A stretch of DNA of 64,000 bases from an uncultured Flavobacteriaceae bacterium (GCA_947493535.1 CANLRK010000006.1:87956-151955), one strand, 5' to 3'. Positions 34,724 to 44,971 are shown, counted from the stretch's first letter. Notes: generated by a model not told the origin, from the letters alone. Numbers and translations: made by a program.

Positions 34724-37132
34724 ATGAAACTAATTTTCAAAATTTCTATTGTACTATTTTTAGTATGCACCAATAGTGTTTTTGCTCAAAATAGCGAAGT
34801 TACTGTTAATGGTAAAGTAATAGAAAAACTTAGCAACCAAGCTTTAGAATATGCTACTATAGTTTTAAAGAAAAACGATACAGGAAAAGTAACCGGAGGA
34901 ATTACTGATGTAAATGGCAGTTTTTCCATTAAGGTGCCTAAAGGTATTTATGAAATTTCAATTGAATTTTTAGGCTTTCAACCTGTTGTATTTAAAAACA
35001 AATTACTAAACGCAAACACTAATCTGGGTAATATTGTTTTAGAAGAAGATGCAAATAGCCTTGACGAAGTTGAGATTATTGCTGAAAAAAGTACAGTAGA
35101 AATCCGCTTGGATAAAAAAATATACAACGTAGGAAAAGACATGACTGTTAAAGGAGGTTCTGCAGCAGATGTGCTAGCTAATGTACCCTCAGTAACGGTT
35201 GACATTGAAGGAGCTGTAGCGTTAAGAGGTAATGAAAATGTACGCATTTTAATTAACGGTAAACCATCAACCTTTGCAAATGCTACTGATGCCTTACGCC
35301 AACTTCCTGCCGAGGCTATTGAAAAAGTAGAAGTTATCACCTCTCCATCTGCACGTTATGATGCCGAAGGAACAGCTGGTATTTTAAACATCGTGTTACG
35401 AAAAGGAAAAGCCTTAGGCTTTAATGGTTCTTTTACCTTAAACACAGGGATCCCTACAAATTACGGAGCTTCAACAAACCTAAATTTACGAACAAAAAAA
35501 GTAAATTATTTTACTACCCTAGGCTATAATTATAGTGATGCTCCTGGTAACGCATATTTTGAAAATGAATATTTACAAAACACCCCCAATAATCGCTTTC
35601 AAATTGAAAACAGAACCTATGATAGAGAACGTAAAAACTTTAATGCTCGCTTTGGTTTAGAATATTTTTTAACCAATAAAACCTCTTTAACTACAAGTGT
35701 TTTATACCGCAACTCTAATAGGCTTACCGATACAGGAATCCGTACCAGTACACAAGATGTAAACCATACTCAAGAAGCATTTAAGCAAAGAAATGAACTA
35801 GAAGACGAGCAAGATGAAAGCATTGAATTCAACCTGAATTTTATGCAAAAATTTAAAACTGACGGACACCAATTAAGTTTTGACTTTAAAGTAGAAGCTA
35901 CTGAAGACGACGAACTTGCTACCATACTAGGACAACAAACTTTCCCTAGCATAGTTGACGACCCTACCGAAAAAACTTCTAACCTCGAAGATCAAATGCG
36001 CTATTTAATTCAGGCAGATTATGTACTGCCTATTGGTGAAAAAGCACAGTTTGAAGCAGGGTTTAGAAGCAATATGAGTAATCAAGATAATGATTATGTG
36101 CTACAACGTGAGCAAAGTCCCGGAGTATTTGTTATAGATAGCTCCCTTTCAAACCTTTTTATTTATAATGAGCATGTACATGCCTTGTATTCGCAGTACG
36201 GAAATAAATTTGGAAAACTTTCAGCTTTAGTAGGTCTTCGTATGGAAATTTCTGATATAGACGTAAAAGTAGAAGGAACAACATTAGATAGTAATAAAAA
36301 TTATACCGAGTTTTTCCCAACTTTAAACTTAGCTTATGAGCTTAATGAAGATGAAAGCATAACCTTAGGCTATAACCGTCGTATCAGAAGGCCACGCTCA
36401 TGGTTTATTAATCCTTTTCCTTCGAGAGCTAGTGAAAATAACATCTTTCAAGGAAACCCAGATTTAGATCCTTCTTATTCTAACGGAGCTGATTTAGGAT
36501 ACTTAAAAAAATGGGATAAACTAACTTTTAGTACTTCTGTGTATTATAATCATGCTACAGATGTATTCCAATTTGTACGTCAAGCCGACTCTTCTGACCC
36601 AACAATAACAATTACTTCGCCTCAAAATATTGCTTCAGAAGACAGGTATGGTATTGAATTTTCTTTCAACTACAACCCGTTTAAATGGTGGAAATTAAAT
36701 AGTAACTTCAACTTTTTTAGAAGTACTCTTGATGGTAAAAATATTATTCCAAATTCTGAAAATAACAGCTGGTTTACGCGCTTAAACTCAAGAGTAAAAC
36801 TACCTGCTAAAATTGATTGGCAAACTACTTTTAATTACAGAGGGCCGCAAGAAAACTTTCAAAGAAAAAACAAAGGAATAGCAACAATTAATCTTGCTTT
36901 TAGTAAAGATATTTTAAAAGACAAAGGAACACTCTCATTAAATGTAAGTGATCTTTTCAATTCAAGAAAAAGAATTTCAGACACTTATATAGATGGTGTT
37001 ACCCAAAGCTATAGTGAGTTTCAATGGAGAGAACGTCAAATACGACTAAATTTCACCTACCGTTTAAACCAAAAGAAAAAAAGAAATCCTTCACAAAGAG
37101 AAGATAACGGTGGTGGTGAAGGAGGCTTTTAA
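34724..37132 (+). CDS. Outer-membrane beta-barrel receptor, TonB-dependent type
   Basis: 802 residues. Signal peptide MKLIFKISIVLFLVCTNSVFAQ. A carboxypeptidase-regulatory-like domain follows (about 25-105, VNGKVIEKLSNQALEYATIVL). The plug-like domain is at about 110-235 (RGNENVRILINGKPS, then LPAEAIEKVEVITSPSARYDAEGTAGILNIVLRKG). The rest is a large beta barrel ending in RQIRLNFTYRLNQ. The family imports or binds unknown ligands at the outer membrane. No partner SusD-like lipoprotein is adjacent. The gene is single and closed by a strong terminator. Confidence 0.9.
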   Translation: MKLIFKISIVLFLVCTNSVFAQNSEVTVNGKVIEKLSNQALEYATIVLKKNDTGKVTGGITDVNGSFSIKVPKGIYEISIEFLGFQPVVFKNKLLNANTNLGNIVLEEDANSLDEVEIIAEKSTVEIRLDKKIYNVGKDMTVKGGSAADVLANVPSVTVDIEGAVALRGNENVRILINGKPSTFANATDALRQLPAEAIEKVEVITSPSARYDAEGTAGILNIVLRKGKALGFNGSFTLNTGIPTNYGASTNLNLRTKKVNYFTTLGYNYSDAPGNAYFENEYLQNTPNNRFQIENRTYDRERKNFNARFGLEYFLTNKTSLTTSVLYRNSNRLTDTGIRTSTQDVNHTQEAFKQRNELEDEQDESIEFNLNFMQKFKTDGHQLSFDFKVEATEDDELATILGQQTFPSIVDDPTEKTSNLEDQMRYLIQADYVLPIGEKAQFEAGFRSNMSNQDNDYVLQREQSPGVFVIDSSLSNLFIYNEHVHALYSQYGNKFGKLSALVGLRMEISDIDVKVEGTTLDSNKNYTEFFPTLNLAYELNEDESITLGYNRRIRRPRSWFINPFPSRASENNIFQGNPDLDPSYSNGADLGYLKKWDKLTFSTSVYYNHATDVFQFVRQADSSDPTITITSPQNIASEDRYGIEFSFNYNPFKWWKLNSNFNFFRSTLDGKNIIPNSENNSWFTRLNSRVKLPAKIDWQTTFNYRGPQENFQRKNKGIATINLAFSKDILKDKGTLSLNVSDLFNSRKRISDTYIDGVTQSYSEFQWRERQIRLNFTYRLNQKKKRNPSQREDNGGGEGGF

Positions 37133-37173
37133 CCATAAAAAAGGAAACTCAATGAGTTTCCTTTTTTATGGTT
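37131..37173. terminator. Strong terminator after the receptor gene
   Basis: A perfect 20-bp stem (37131-37150 with 37154-37173) and a 3-base loop. It starts in the receptor stop codon and also faces the small membrane-protein gene, so it may act in both directions. Confidence 0.9.
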
Positions 37174-37190
37174 AAGCAATATATAATATA

Positions 37191-37361
37191 TTACTTATTT
37201 TTCGCTGAGCGCTCTTCTTTAAGTTCTTTTAATCTTTCCATTAATGAACCTCCTACCCAATAAGGAATTACAAAAGTTGCTAAAAAAATCAACAACCAAA
37301 ACCCTATTGTTAAAATAGTTAAAAACGCTAAAAAACCTAAGTATTGATCAAAATCAAACAT
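37191..37361 (-). CDS. Small single-pass membrane protein (56 aa)
   Basis: A 56-residue frame with ATG at 37361 and TAA at 37191: MFDFDQYLGFLAFLTILTIG, then a hydrophobic stretch to about residue 38, and a charged tail (ERLKELKEERSAKNK). One long or two short membrane segments are predicted by eye, with the charged end probably cytoplasmic. Function unknown. Coding status is supported by the membrane/tail design and by the gene filling the gap before fumC; the AT-rich context alone would not prove it. Confidence 0.65.
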   Translation of the reverse strand: MFDFDQYLGFLAFLTILTIGFWLLIFLATFVIPYWVGGSLMERLKELKEERSAKNK

Positions 37362-37460
37362 AATTTCCGGAAAATTTGAATTCGAGTCAAATATACTAGT
37401 TTAAATTCATTTACACTATACTCAAAATCAAATTTATTAACAAAAAAGAACAATTCTATT

Positions 37461-37487
37461 TTGTACAAAAATAAATACTTAAATTTG
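37461..37487 (+). promoter_or_regulatory. fumC promoter
   Basis: TTG (37461-37463) and TAAATTTG (37480-37487) match the TTG/TAnnTTTG pair with a 16-base spacer, one base below the usual range. The ATG follows at 37517. The GTG/ORF start that would place the fumC N-terminus at 37487 falls on the -7 box, so it is rejected. Confidence 0.6.
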
Positions 37488-37516
37488 TGCTCATTGAAAA
37501 AAACAGCATAATTACT

Positions 37517-38914
37517 ATGAAATACAGAATAGAAAAAGATACCATCGGTGAAGTTAAGGTACCTGCCGATAAACTATGGGGAGCACAAACCGAACGTTCT
37601 AGAAACAACTTTAAAATTGGTGCTGCCGCATCAATGCCAATAGAAATTATTTACGGTTTTGCCTACTTAAAAAAAGCTGCAGCATATACCAATTGTGAAT
37701 TAGGTGTTTTACCAGAAAACAAAAGAGATTTAATTGCTGCTGTATGTGATGAAATTTTAGCAGGAAAACATAACGATCAGTTTCCTTTAGTAATATGGCA
37801 AACCGGATCGGGTACACAGTCTAACATGAACTGTAATGAAGTAATTTCACACAGAGCCCAACAATTAGCAGGTGGTGTAATTGGTGAAGGCGATAAAATA
37901 ATTTCCCCAAATGATGATGTTAACAAATCACAATCATCAAACGACACCTTTCCAACAGGAATGCATATTGCTGCTTATAAAAAAATAGTAGAAGTTACTA
38001 TTCCAGGCGTAGAGCAATTACGAAATACTTTAAAAGCAAAATCAGAAGCTTTTAAAGATGTTGTAAAAATTGGCCGTACGCATTTAATGGATGCTACTCC
38101 ACTTACCTTAGGGCAAGAATTTTCAGGATACGTATCACAGCTTAATCATGGTCTAAAAGCTTTAAAAAACACTTTAGCACATTTGAGTGAGTTAGCTTTA
38201 GGTGGTACTGCAGTTGGTACTGGTTTAAATACACCAGCTGGATATGATGTTTTAGTAGCTAAATATATTGCTGAATTTACAGGATTACCATTTGTAACTG
38301 CTGAAAATAAATTTGAAGCCTTAGCAGCTCATGATGCTATAGTAGAAACTCATGGCGCTTTAAAACAAATAGCAGTATCATTAAATAAAATAGCCAATGA
38401 TATTCGTTTAATGGCTTCAGGACCACGTTCAGGTATTGGTGAAATTATCATTCCAGCTAACGAACCTGGAAGTTCTATAATGCCTGGAAAGGTAAATCCA
38501 ACTCAAGCAGAAGCTATTACTATGGTTTGCGCACAAGTAATGGGTAATGATGTTGCTGTAACTGTTGGTGGCACACAAGGACACTACGAATTGAATGTGT
38601 TTAAACCTATGATGGCCGCTAACTTACTACAATCAGCTCAACTTATTGGTGATGCTTGTGTTTCTTTTGATGTAAATTGTGCTCAAGGAATTGAACCAAA
38701 CCATACACGTATTGAGGAACTTTTAAATAACTCATTAATGCTTGTAACTGCTTTAAATACTAAAATAGGTTATTACAAAGCGGCTGAAATAGCAAATACG
38801 GCACACCAAAATGGAACTACTTTACGCCAAGAAGCTGTTAATTTAGGCTATGTAACCGAAGAAGAATATGACCAATGGGTTATACCTGCAGATATGACAG
38901 GATCTTTAAAATAA
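37517..38914 (+). CDS. fumC: Class II fumarate hydratase
   Basis: 465 residues, the usual class II length. The signature [13 protein letters not shown] is present, as are the substrate-binding [18 protein letters not shown] and RTHLMDATP segments. It interconverts fumarate and L-malate in the citric-acid cycle without an iron-sulfur cluster. The ATG at 37517 gives [16 protein letters not shown], the usual N-terminus. It appears monocistronic. Confidence 0.96.
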   Translation: MKYRIEKDTIGEVKVPADKLWGAQTERSRNNFKIGAAASMPIEIIYGFAYLKKAAAYTNCELGVLPENKRDLIAAVCDEILAGKHNDQFPLVIWQTGSGTQSNMNCNEVISHRAQQLAGGVIGEGDKIISPNDDVNKSQSSNDTFPTGMHIAAYKKIVEVTIPGVEQLRNTLKAKSEAFKDVVKIGRTHLMDATPLTLGQEFSGYVSQLNHGLKALKNTLAHLSELALGGTAVGTGLNTPAGYDVLVAKYIAEFTGLPFVTAENKFEALAAHDAIVETHGALKQIAVSLNKIANDIRLMASGPRSGIGEIIIPANEPGSSIMPGKVNPTQAEAITMVCAQVMGNDVAVTVGGTQGHYELNVFKPMMAANLLQSAQLIGDACVSFDVNCAQGIEPNHTRIEELLNNSLMLVTALNTKIGYYKAAEIANTAHQNGTTLRQEAVNLGYVTEEEYDQWVIPADMTGSLK

Positions 38915-38934
38915 AAACAATACTTCTTTTTTCT

Positions 38935-38971
38935 AAACCGTATTTATTTAAATAAATGCGGTTTTTTTTTT
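38935..38971 (+). terminator. Terminator after fumC
   Basis: A 15-bp stem (AAACCGTATTTATTT / AAATAAATGCGGTTT, one G-T wobble) is followed by a run of T. Confidence 0.88.
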
Positions 38972-39016
38972 CTATTTATTTATCTTAGTACACATATAAC
39001 AACTAAATCTATTTTT

Positions 39017-40876
39017 ATGAAACAAAAATTACTTTCACTTATTATTGGGGTTTTCTGTACTACTCAAATAATAGTAGCTCAAAGCTCCAATGAAAAAGTA
39101 GCAGAAAACTGGATAAAACAGCACACTAAAGAGTATGATATCCAACCTCATCACAACTTTAAAATGTTATTTAACCGAAAAGGACCATCTGGTGAAACCT
39201 TACGTTATTACCAAATGGTTAATGATGTTCAAGTTTATGATGCAGAATTTACTATACATATTAACACATTAGGACAGGTTAGCTATACTGCCAATACCTA
39301 TAAAAAAGAAATTGAAAATATTAATACTGCCCCTTCTATCACTAAAGAAAGTGCTGCATTAATAGCAAAAAATCACATTAAAGTAAATGGTGACATTTCT
39401 TTCCAAAAAGAAAAACTGTTTGTTTATGATGACCTTGGTGCGACGAAACTAGTTTATCAGATAACTATTGAGCCTAGAGCTACTCCTGTAGGAAGTTGGG
39501 AAGTTATAGTTGATGCGAATACTAGTGAAGTACTAAGCGCTAAAGACAAATCATACTACCACAAACACAATAAAGGAAAAAAGAAAAAGAACAAAAACGG
39601 CTCTAAAAAAGAGAGTTCTTCTGCTATGAGAGCTAATGCAACTGGAAAAGTATTTGACCCTGATCCATTATCTGCTACTGGAAATGTTTATGGAGGTGGT
39701 TATGTTGATGGAAATGGACAAGGTGACACCGATACTGCTGAATTAGACGCTGCAAGGTCTGATGTTACTTTACTAGATGTTACCTTTTCAGGTGGCCAGT
39801 ACTCTTTAGTAGGCCCGTATGCAGAAATTGTCGATTCTGAAAATCCGAGTAGAGGATTATTCGAACAGGCTTCTAGTGATTTTTCTTTCACAAGAAACGA
39901 AGCTGGGTTTGAAGCTGTAAACACATACTACCATGTTGATAAAAGCATGCGATATATTAATGAAACCCTAGGAATTACATTAATGCCTTACCAATACGGA
40001 GGAGGTGTACGTTTTGACCCACATGGTTTAAACGGACAAGATAACTCTCATTTTTCTTCAGGTTCAGGAGAGATTGCTTTTGGTGAAGGTTGTGTTGATG
40101 ATGCAGAGGACGCAGATGTTATTATTCATGAGCTAGGACACGGTATACACGATTGGGTAACTAACGGTGGTTTATCGCAAACTAACGGATTAAGTGAAGG
40201 TTCTGGTGATTATTGGGCACAATCATATAGTAGAGCATTAAACCAATGGACTACTGCCGACCCATCATATCACTATATGTTCCATTGGGATGGCCACAAT
40301 CCATGTTGGGGTGGTAGAATTACCAATACGACTAGACAATATCCTGGAGGCTTAGTAAGCCAAGTTCATGCCGATGGTGAAATTTGGTCAGCAGTTATGA
40401 TGGAAATTTATGATCTTATTGGACGTACTAAAACTGATGCTGCATTTTTAGAAGGTTTAGGAATGACCAATAGTGGTACTGGACAACAAGATGCTGCTAT
40501 TGCCGTACGTCAAGCAGCTATGGACATGGTACTTGCTAATGAATACGGTATGACTTGTGCTGATGTTGACGTAATGACTGCTCGCTTTTCTGCAAGAGGA
40601 TATACTTTACCTGCATTAAACTGTAATGCTTTGGATGTAGATGAATTTGAAGTAAAAGATATTTCAATTTTCCCTAATCCAACAACTAGTACTATTACAA
40701 TTAAAGGAATTCAACAAAACTATGATGTTGAAATATATAACATCATTGGGCAAAAAATTATTGAAAAGGCCATTACTCCAGAAAGTAACATGATAAATGT
40801 GTCAAACTTATCAAACGGAGCCTATATATTAAAGCTTAAGAATTACGATGGTGCTATGAAATTTATCAAATTATAA
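39017..40876 (+). CDS. Secreted zinc metallopeptidase (M36/fungalysin-like) with T9SS sorting domain
   Basis: 619 residues. Signal peptide ends near AQ22. An FTP-like propeptide region spans about 25-180, then a Lys-rich linker (183-200, KGKKKKNKNGSKK) that could be a maturation site. The catalytic domain has HELGH at 371-375 and the third zinc ligand E394 in GLSEGSGDYW, spaced as in gluzincins. The C-terminal 75 residues, from about FPNPTTSTITIKG, form a type A sorting domain for the type IX secretion system. The protein is inferred to be exported and surface-attached or released, degrading extracellular protein. Confidence 0.88.
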   Translation: MKQKLLSLIIGVFCTTQIIVAQSSNEKVAENWIKQHTKEYDIQPHHNFKMLFNRKGPSGETLRYYQMVNDVQVYDAEFTIHINTLGQVSYTANTYKKEIENINTAPSITKESAALIAKNHIKVNGDISFQKEKLFVYDDLGATKLVYQITIEPRATPVGSWEVIVDANTSEVLSAKDKSYYHKHNKGKKKKNKNGSKKESSSAMRANATGKVFDPDPLSATGNVYGGGYVDGNGQGDTDTAELDAARSDVTLLDVTFSGGQYSLVGPYAEIVDSENPSRGLFEQASSDFSFTRNEAGFEAVNTYYHVDKSMRYINETLGITLMPYQYGGGVRFDPHGLNGQDNSHFSSGSGEIAFGEGCVDDAEDADVIIHELGHGIHDWVTNGGLSQTNGLSEGSGDYWAQSYSRALNQWTTADPSYHYMFHWDGHNPCWGGRITNTTRQYPGGLVSQVHADGEIWSAVMMEIYDLIGRTKTDAAFLEGLGMTNSGTGQQDAAIAVRQAAMDMVLANEYGMTCADVDVMTARFSARGYTLPALNCNALDVDEFEVKDISIFPNPTTSTITIKGIQQNYDVEIYNIIGQKIIEKAITPESNMINVSNLSNGAYILKLKNYDGAMKFIKL

Positions 40877-40894
40877 ATTCTGATAACTCCAAAT

Positions 40895-40926
40895 AAAAAG
40901 CCAAGTTTTACCACTTGGCTTTTTTA
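40895..40926 (+). terminator. Terminator after the metallopeptidase gene
   Basis: AAAAAGCCAAG and CTTGGCTTTTT pair over 11 bp with an 8-base loop; T-run follows. Confidence 0.85.
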
Positions 40927-40966
40927 TTTAACTTATATTGAGGCTACAATTTTTTCAACATATTTA

Positions 40967-42562
40967 ATGAGTAAAACAAAGTACACAAAGTACAGCTCTA
41001 ATCTAGACTTTTCAAACATTGATCATATTATAGTTGGCTCTGGAATAGGAGGACTTACTACGGCTATTTGGTTAGCAAAATCAGGAAAAAAAGTAGTGGT
41101 TCTTGAACGGCATTATACTCCTGGAGGTTTTACGCATAGTTTTAAACGAAAAAATGGGTTCAAATGGGATGTTGGAGTCCATTATGTAGGTAATGTTGAA
41201 AAAGGAAATCAATTAAGAGGTTTCTTTGACTTAATCACCTCTAAGAAACTAGATTGGGAACCTATTGGAGATGTGTATGATGAAATACAAATAGGAAATA
41301 AAAAATATCGATTTAAAGCTGGACACGAAGAATTAAAAAAACAACTTTTACTTTATTTTCCTAATGATGCAACAGCTATCAGCACTTATTTTAAGCTAAT
41401 TCTAAAAGTAAATAAAAGAGCAGGCCTATTTTTCTTAGAAAAAGCATTTGAACCTATCTTACAAAAAACTATTGGCTGGATTTTAAAAAAACGTTTTCAA
41501 ACATACTCCAAACAAACCACCTATAATGTTTTAAGTAAGCTCACCAAAAACAAAGAACTTATTGCCGTATTATGTGGGCAATGTGGAAATTATGGATTAT
41601 CTCCTCAGAATAGTAGTTTTGCTGCTCACGCTATAGTGATTAACCATTTTATGAATGGTGGATACTATCCAAAAGGGGGAGCTGATCAAATTTGTAAAAA
41701 TGCTGTAGATACATTAATCAACAACAACGGAAAATTATATGTAAATGCAAACGTAACAGAAATTGTTGTCAAAAAAAGAAAGGTTATTGGGGTTAAAGTT
41801 AATAATGATTTTATCCCTTGTAAAAGTGTTATTAGTAATGTAGGTGTTACAAATACATTTAATCATTTACTTTCAAGAAAAGAAAAACAAGTATGTAATA
41901 TAAACTTTAATGCTGTTTCACCATCTAGCGGTCATTTATGTTTATATGTGGGATTAAATCAATCTAATAAAGCCTTAAAACTACCAAAATATAATATTTG
42001 GTCATACACTAACAATAAAATTGATGCGAACTATAACCCACAAAATATCTCAGATGCGATAGAAAAATTTGCATACATATCTTTTCCTTCAGCAAAAGAT
42101 CCTTTTTGGAGCAAAAAACATCCAAATTCAAGCACAATACAAGCCTTGACAGTTGGCAAATATGAATGGTTTAAAGAGTTTGAAAATCAACCTTGGATGA
42201 ATAGAGATGAGGCGTATAAAAAATTAAAAAAGGATTTTGAAGCTACTATGTTAAAAAAACTATATCAACTGTTTCCAAATATTAAAGAGCATGATGTGGC
42301 AATTACAGAGGTTTCTACTCCATTATCTACCAAACATTTTTCTAATTATCAAACTGGAGAAATTTATGGACTAGCGCATTCCCCTGAACGATTTAATTTG
42401 CCTTTTTTAAAACCAGAAACAAAAATAAAAGGTTTACGATTAGTAGGACAAGATATTACAATTGTAGGTGTTGCTGGAGCAATGCTTTCAGGAATGCTTT
42501 GTGCAATTACAATTTTAAAATACCGTGTATGGAAATTATTTAAGGAAGCAAACAGCCTCTAA
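40967..42562 (+). CDS. FAD-dependent phytoene desaturase/retinol saturase-like oxidoreductase
   Basis: 531 residues. FAD-binding motif VGSGIGGLTTAIWLAKSGKKVVVLER near the start, followed by PGGFTHSF and FKWDVGVHYVG, typical of the CrtI/CrtISO/RetSat group. The C-terminal FAD motif is LVGQDITIVGVAGAMLSGMLCA. Such enzymes reduce, isomerise or desaturate polyenes (carotenoids, all-trans-retinol). No other crt gene is adjacent, so the substrate is unknown. Its end lies 5 bases from the end of mazG, which is convergent. Confidence 0.85.
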   Translation: MSKTKYTKYSSNLDFSNIDHIIVGSGIGGLTTAIWLAKSGKKVVVLERHYTPGGFTHSFKRKNGFKWDVGVHYVGNVEKGNQLRGFFDLITSKKLDWEPIGDVYDEIQIGNKKYRFKAGHEELKKQLLLYFPNDATAISTYFKLILKVNKRAGLFFLEKAFEPILQKTIGWILKKRFQTYSKQTTYNVLSKLTKNKELIAVLCGQCGNYGLSPQNSSFAAHAIVINHFMNGGYYPKGGADQICKNAVDTLINNNGKLYVNANVTEIVVKKRKVIGVKVNNDFIPCKSVISNVGVTNTFNHLLSRKEKQVCNINFNAVSPSSGHLCLYVGLNQSNKALKLPKYNIWSYTNNKIDANYNPQNISDAIEKFAYISFPSAKDPFWSKKHPNSSTIQALTVGKYEWFKEFENQPWMNRDEAYKKLKKDFEATMLKKLYQLFPNIKEHDVAITEVSTPLSTKHFSNYQTGEIYGLAHSPERFNLPFLKPETKIKGLRLVGQDITIVGVAGAMLSGMLCAITILKYRVWKLFKEANSL

Positions 42563-42567
42563 TTATT

Positions 42568-43350
42568 TTAATCCTCCCCCATTGCTTTAGCTTCTTCCCA
42601 ATACACATCCATTTCTTTAAGCGTCATTTCATCAAGGCTTTTCCCCATGTTTTTTGCTTTTTCTTCTAAATATTGAAAACGATTTATAAACTTTTTATTG
42701 GTTCGCTCTAATGCATTCTCAGGATTAATATTTAAATGTTTTGCATAGTTAATTAATGAAAACAGTACGTCACCAAATTCAGCCTCCATCGCTTTAACAT
42801 TACTTTTCTCCACCTCATCTTTAAACTCACTCAGCTCCTCTTGTACTTTTTCCCATACTTGATGTGGAGCTTCCCAATCAAAACCTACCCCAGCAACTTT
42901 TTCCTGAATACGGCTAGCCTTTACTAAGGCAGGTAAACTTTTAGGTACTCCTTCAAGCACACTTTTATTCCCTTCCTTTAATTTTAATTTTTCCCAGTTT
43001 TGCTTAACTTCTTCTTCAGTATCAGCTTTTACATTACTATAAATATGCGGATGTCTATGTATTAATTTCTCACAAATAGTATGCAATACATCTGCTATAT
43101 CAAAATCGTTTGTTTCACTAGCAATTTTGGCATAAAACACTATATGCAACAACAAGTCGCCTAACTCCTTTTTAACTTCTTGTAAATTACTATCTAAAAT
43201 AGCATCGCCCAATTCATAGGTTTCTTCAATGGTTAAATGACGTAAGGTTTGCATGGTTTGCTTTTTATCCCAAGGGCATTGCTCTCGCAACTCATCCATA
43301 ATTGTTAATAATCTGTCAAACGCTTTTAATTGCTCTTCTCTTGTGTTCAT
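42568..43350 (-). CDS. mazG: Nucleoside triphosphate pyrophosphohydrolase MazG
   Basis: 260 residues, the full-length two-domain form. Metal-binding EExxE-type motifs appear in LTIEETYELGDAI with KKELGDLLLHIVFYA, and in the second domain EELSEFKDEV with EFGDVLFSLINYA. CPWDKKQTMQTLRHL is a family signature. It removes non-canonical NTPs and may lower ppGpp. It is in line with DUF5606 and def upstream, but a terminator separates them. Confidence 0.95.
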   Translation of the reverse strand: MNTREEQLKAFDRLLTIMDELREQCPWDKKQTMQTLRHLTIEETYELGDAILDSNLQEVKKELGDLLLHIVFYAKIASETNDFDIADVLHTICEKLIHRHPHIYSNVKADTEEEVKQNWEKLKLKEGNKSVLEGVPKSLPALVKASRIQEKVAGVGFDWEAPHQVWEKVQEELSEFKDEVEKSNVKAMEAEFGDVLFSLINYAKHLNINPENALERTNKKFINRFQYLEEKAKNMGKSLDEMTLKEMDVYWEEAKAMGED

Positions 43351-43380
43351 AAGCTTAAGTTATACTATTTATCTAAACTA

Positions 43381-43412
43381 AAAAAACCCACAATATTATT
43401 GTAGGTTTTTTA
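43381..43412 (-). terminator. Terminator after the DUF5606 gene
   Basis: AAAAAACC-ACAAT and ATTGT-GGTTTTTT form a stem with one mismatch and a short loop, 20 bases past the DUF5606 stop on the minus strand. Confidence 0.75.
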
Positions 43413-43432
43413 TATACTTTTTTAAGCTGATA

Positions 43433-43849
43433 CTATTCTTCTTCTGCCTCAGCTGTAGCTGTAGCATCAAAATCTAACATTCCTCTTTTGTGTAATAAAT
43501 TATACCATTGTATTACCTTTTTCATATCACTTGCATATACACGATCTTCATCATACTCTGGTAAAATTTCAGAAAAATAGCGCTCTAATTCATTTTTAGA
43601 AGCTTTGTGACTTATAGCTTCCCCTCCATTTTCTTTCTCTTTAATATTTTTGAAAATTTCACGTAGAGGCACTTCTTCGGCATAGGTATAAATAGCTATT
43701 TCATTTAGTACGCTTACATTATGACGCATACCTACTGATAGTTTTTTACCATCAATTAACGATTCTGCTAAAAACCCTGCTCTTGTTTGAGCTTTTAATT
43801 CGTATAAACCAGGTTTTCCTGATATTGCTAAAATTTTCTCTAAACTCAT
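43433..43849 (-). CDS. DUF5606 protein
   Basis: 138 residues, starting MSLEKILAISGKPGLYELKAQTRAGFLAESL, which is characteristic of DUF5606, a Bacteroidota family of unknown function. The tail is acidic (ATATAEAEEE). It follows def by 47 bases on the same strand, so ruvX-def-DUF5606 looks like one operon closed by a terminator. No catalytic residues can be named. Confidence 0.9.
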   Translation of the reverse strand: MSLEKILAISGKPGLYELKAQTRAGFLAESLIDGKKLSVGMRHNVSVLNEIAIYTYAEEVPLREIFKNIKEKENGGEAISHKASKNELERYFSEILPEYDEDRVYASDMKKVIQWYNLLHKRGMLDFDATATAEAEEE

Positions 43850-43896
43850 ATTTTAAAATTTGTACGAAAATATACTTTTTAAGTATACTTCGGTAA

Positions 43897-44487
43897 TTAT
43901 TTTTTCTTTTTTAATTGTGGAAATTTCATACGGTAATCTACGCGAACTTTTCCTTTAGAAATGTTGGCTAATTTTCCTTTTATTAATCGCTTTTTTAAGG
44001 GTGATAATTTATCTGTAAACAACACTCCTTCAATATGATCATATTCATGCTGTACTACTCTAGCAGCTAAACCGCTTAACGTTTCCTTTTGTTTTTTCCA
44101 GTTTTCATCATAATATTCAATTTGTACAGTGTCTTTACGAAATACATCTTCGCGAACATTAGGAATACTTAAGCACCCTTCGTTAAAAGCCCATTCTTCT
44201 CCAGACTCTTCAATAATTGTAGGATTAATAAATACACGCTTGAAATCTTTTAAAAAGTTTTGTTCTTCAACAGATAAATCGTCGTCGTCAGCAAACGGAC
44301 TCGCATCAATTACAAACAAGCGAATAGACAAACCAACCTGAGGTGCTGCAATACCTACACCACTAGCGTGATATTGAGTCTCCCACATATTAGCTATTAA
44401 TTCGTTTAGCTTAGGATACTCTTTTGTAATTTCCTTTCCTACTTTTCTTAAAACCGGATCTCCGTATGCGATAACTGGTAATATCAT
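43897..44487 (-). CDS. def: Peptide deformylase
   Basis: 196 residues. Three metal/active-site motifs: GVGIAAPQVGL (43-53), EGCLSIP with the metal-binding cysteine, and QHEYDHIEGVLF with the HExxH-type pair. It removes formyl groups from nascent N-termini. Its start shares one base with the ruvX stop, indicating coupling. The C-terminal extension after the last helix ends in a Lys-rich tail (KFPQLKKKK). Confidence 0.97.
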   Translation of the reverse strand: MILPVIAYGDPVLRKVGKEITKEYPKLNELIANMWETQYHASGVGIAAPQVGLSIRLFVIDASPFADDDDLSVEEQNFLKDFKRVFINPTIIEESGEEWAFNEGCLSIPNVREDVFRKDTVQIEYYDENWKKQKETLSGLAARVVQHEYDHIEGVLFTDKLSPLKKRLIKGKLANISKGKVRVDYRMKFPQLKKKK

Positions 44488-44900
44488 TATTTTCTATTAT
44501 ATAAATATGATTGCAAAATTATTGTTGCACTTATTTCATCAACAAGTGCCTTGTTTTGACGTTGTTTTTTCGTTAATCCACTATCAATCATGGTCTGAAA
44601 GGCCATCTTCGATGTAAAGCGTTCATCAACACGTACCAAAGGTATCTTAGGGAATTTTTTTTCAAACTTTTGTATAAACTCCTGTATGTAAACTTCACTT
44701 TCAGACGCTTGAAAATTCATCTGTTTTGGTTCTCCAACCACTACAGTTTCAACTACTTCTTTAATTAGATATTCTGCTAAAAAATCAAACAAAAATTTTG
44801 TCTCAACAGTTTTTAATCCTGAAGCAATAATTTGCATATCATCAGTAACCGCTACTCCTGTTCTTTTTTGTCCGTAATCTAATGCTAAAATTTTCGCCAT
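44487..44900 (-). CDS. ruvX: RuvX/YqgF Holliday-junction resolvase-like protein
   Basis: 137 residues from the ATG at 44900 (MAKILALDYGQKRTGVAVTD); an upstream start adds ten residues not found in the family. RNase H-like fold with the first catalytic aspartate in LALDYG, VVGEPKQMN, and RVDERFTSKMA with DEISATIILQSYL holding the last acidic residue. The family acts in 16S rRNA maturation or recombination. It is the first gene of the ruvX-def-DUF5606 set and diverges from dapD. Confidence 0.92.
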   Translation of the reverse strand: MAKILALDYGQKRTGVAVTDDMQIIASGLKTVETKFLFDFLAEYLIKEVVETVVVGEPKQMNFQASESEVYIQEFIQKFEKKFPKIPLVRVDERFTSKMAFQTMIDSGLTKKQRQNKALVDEISATIILQSYLYNRK

Positions 44901-44937
44901 AAACCTTTGCTGTATAGTAAACAGCTTCAATTTTTGG

Positions 44938-44971
44938 CAAAAATACCATTAAAATTGGTACAAATAAACAA
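44938..44971 (-). promoter_or_regulatory. ruvX operon promoter
   Basis: On the minus strand TATTTTTG (44938-44945) fits TAnnTTTG, with TTG 23 bases upstream (44969-44971); another TTG is 15 bases upstream. The box is 37 bases before the ruvX ATG. Confidence 0.6.
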
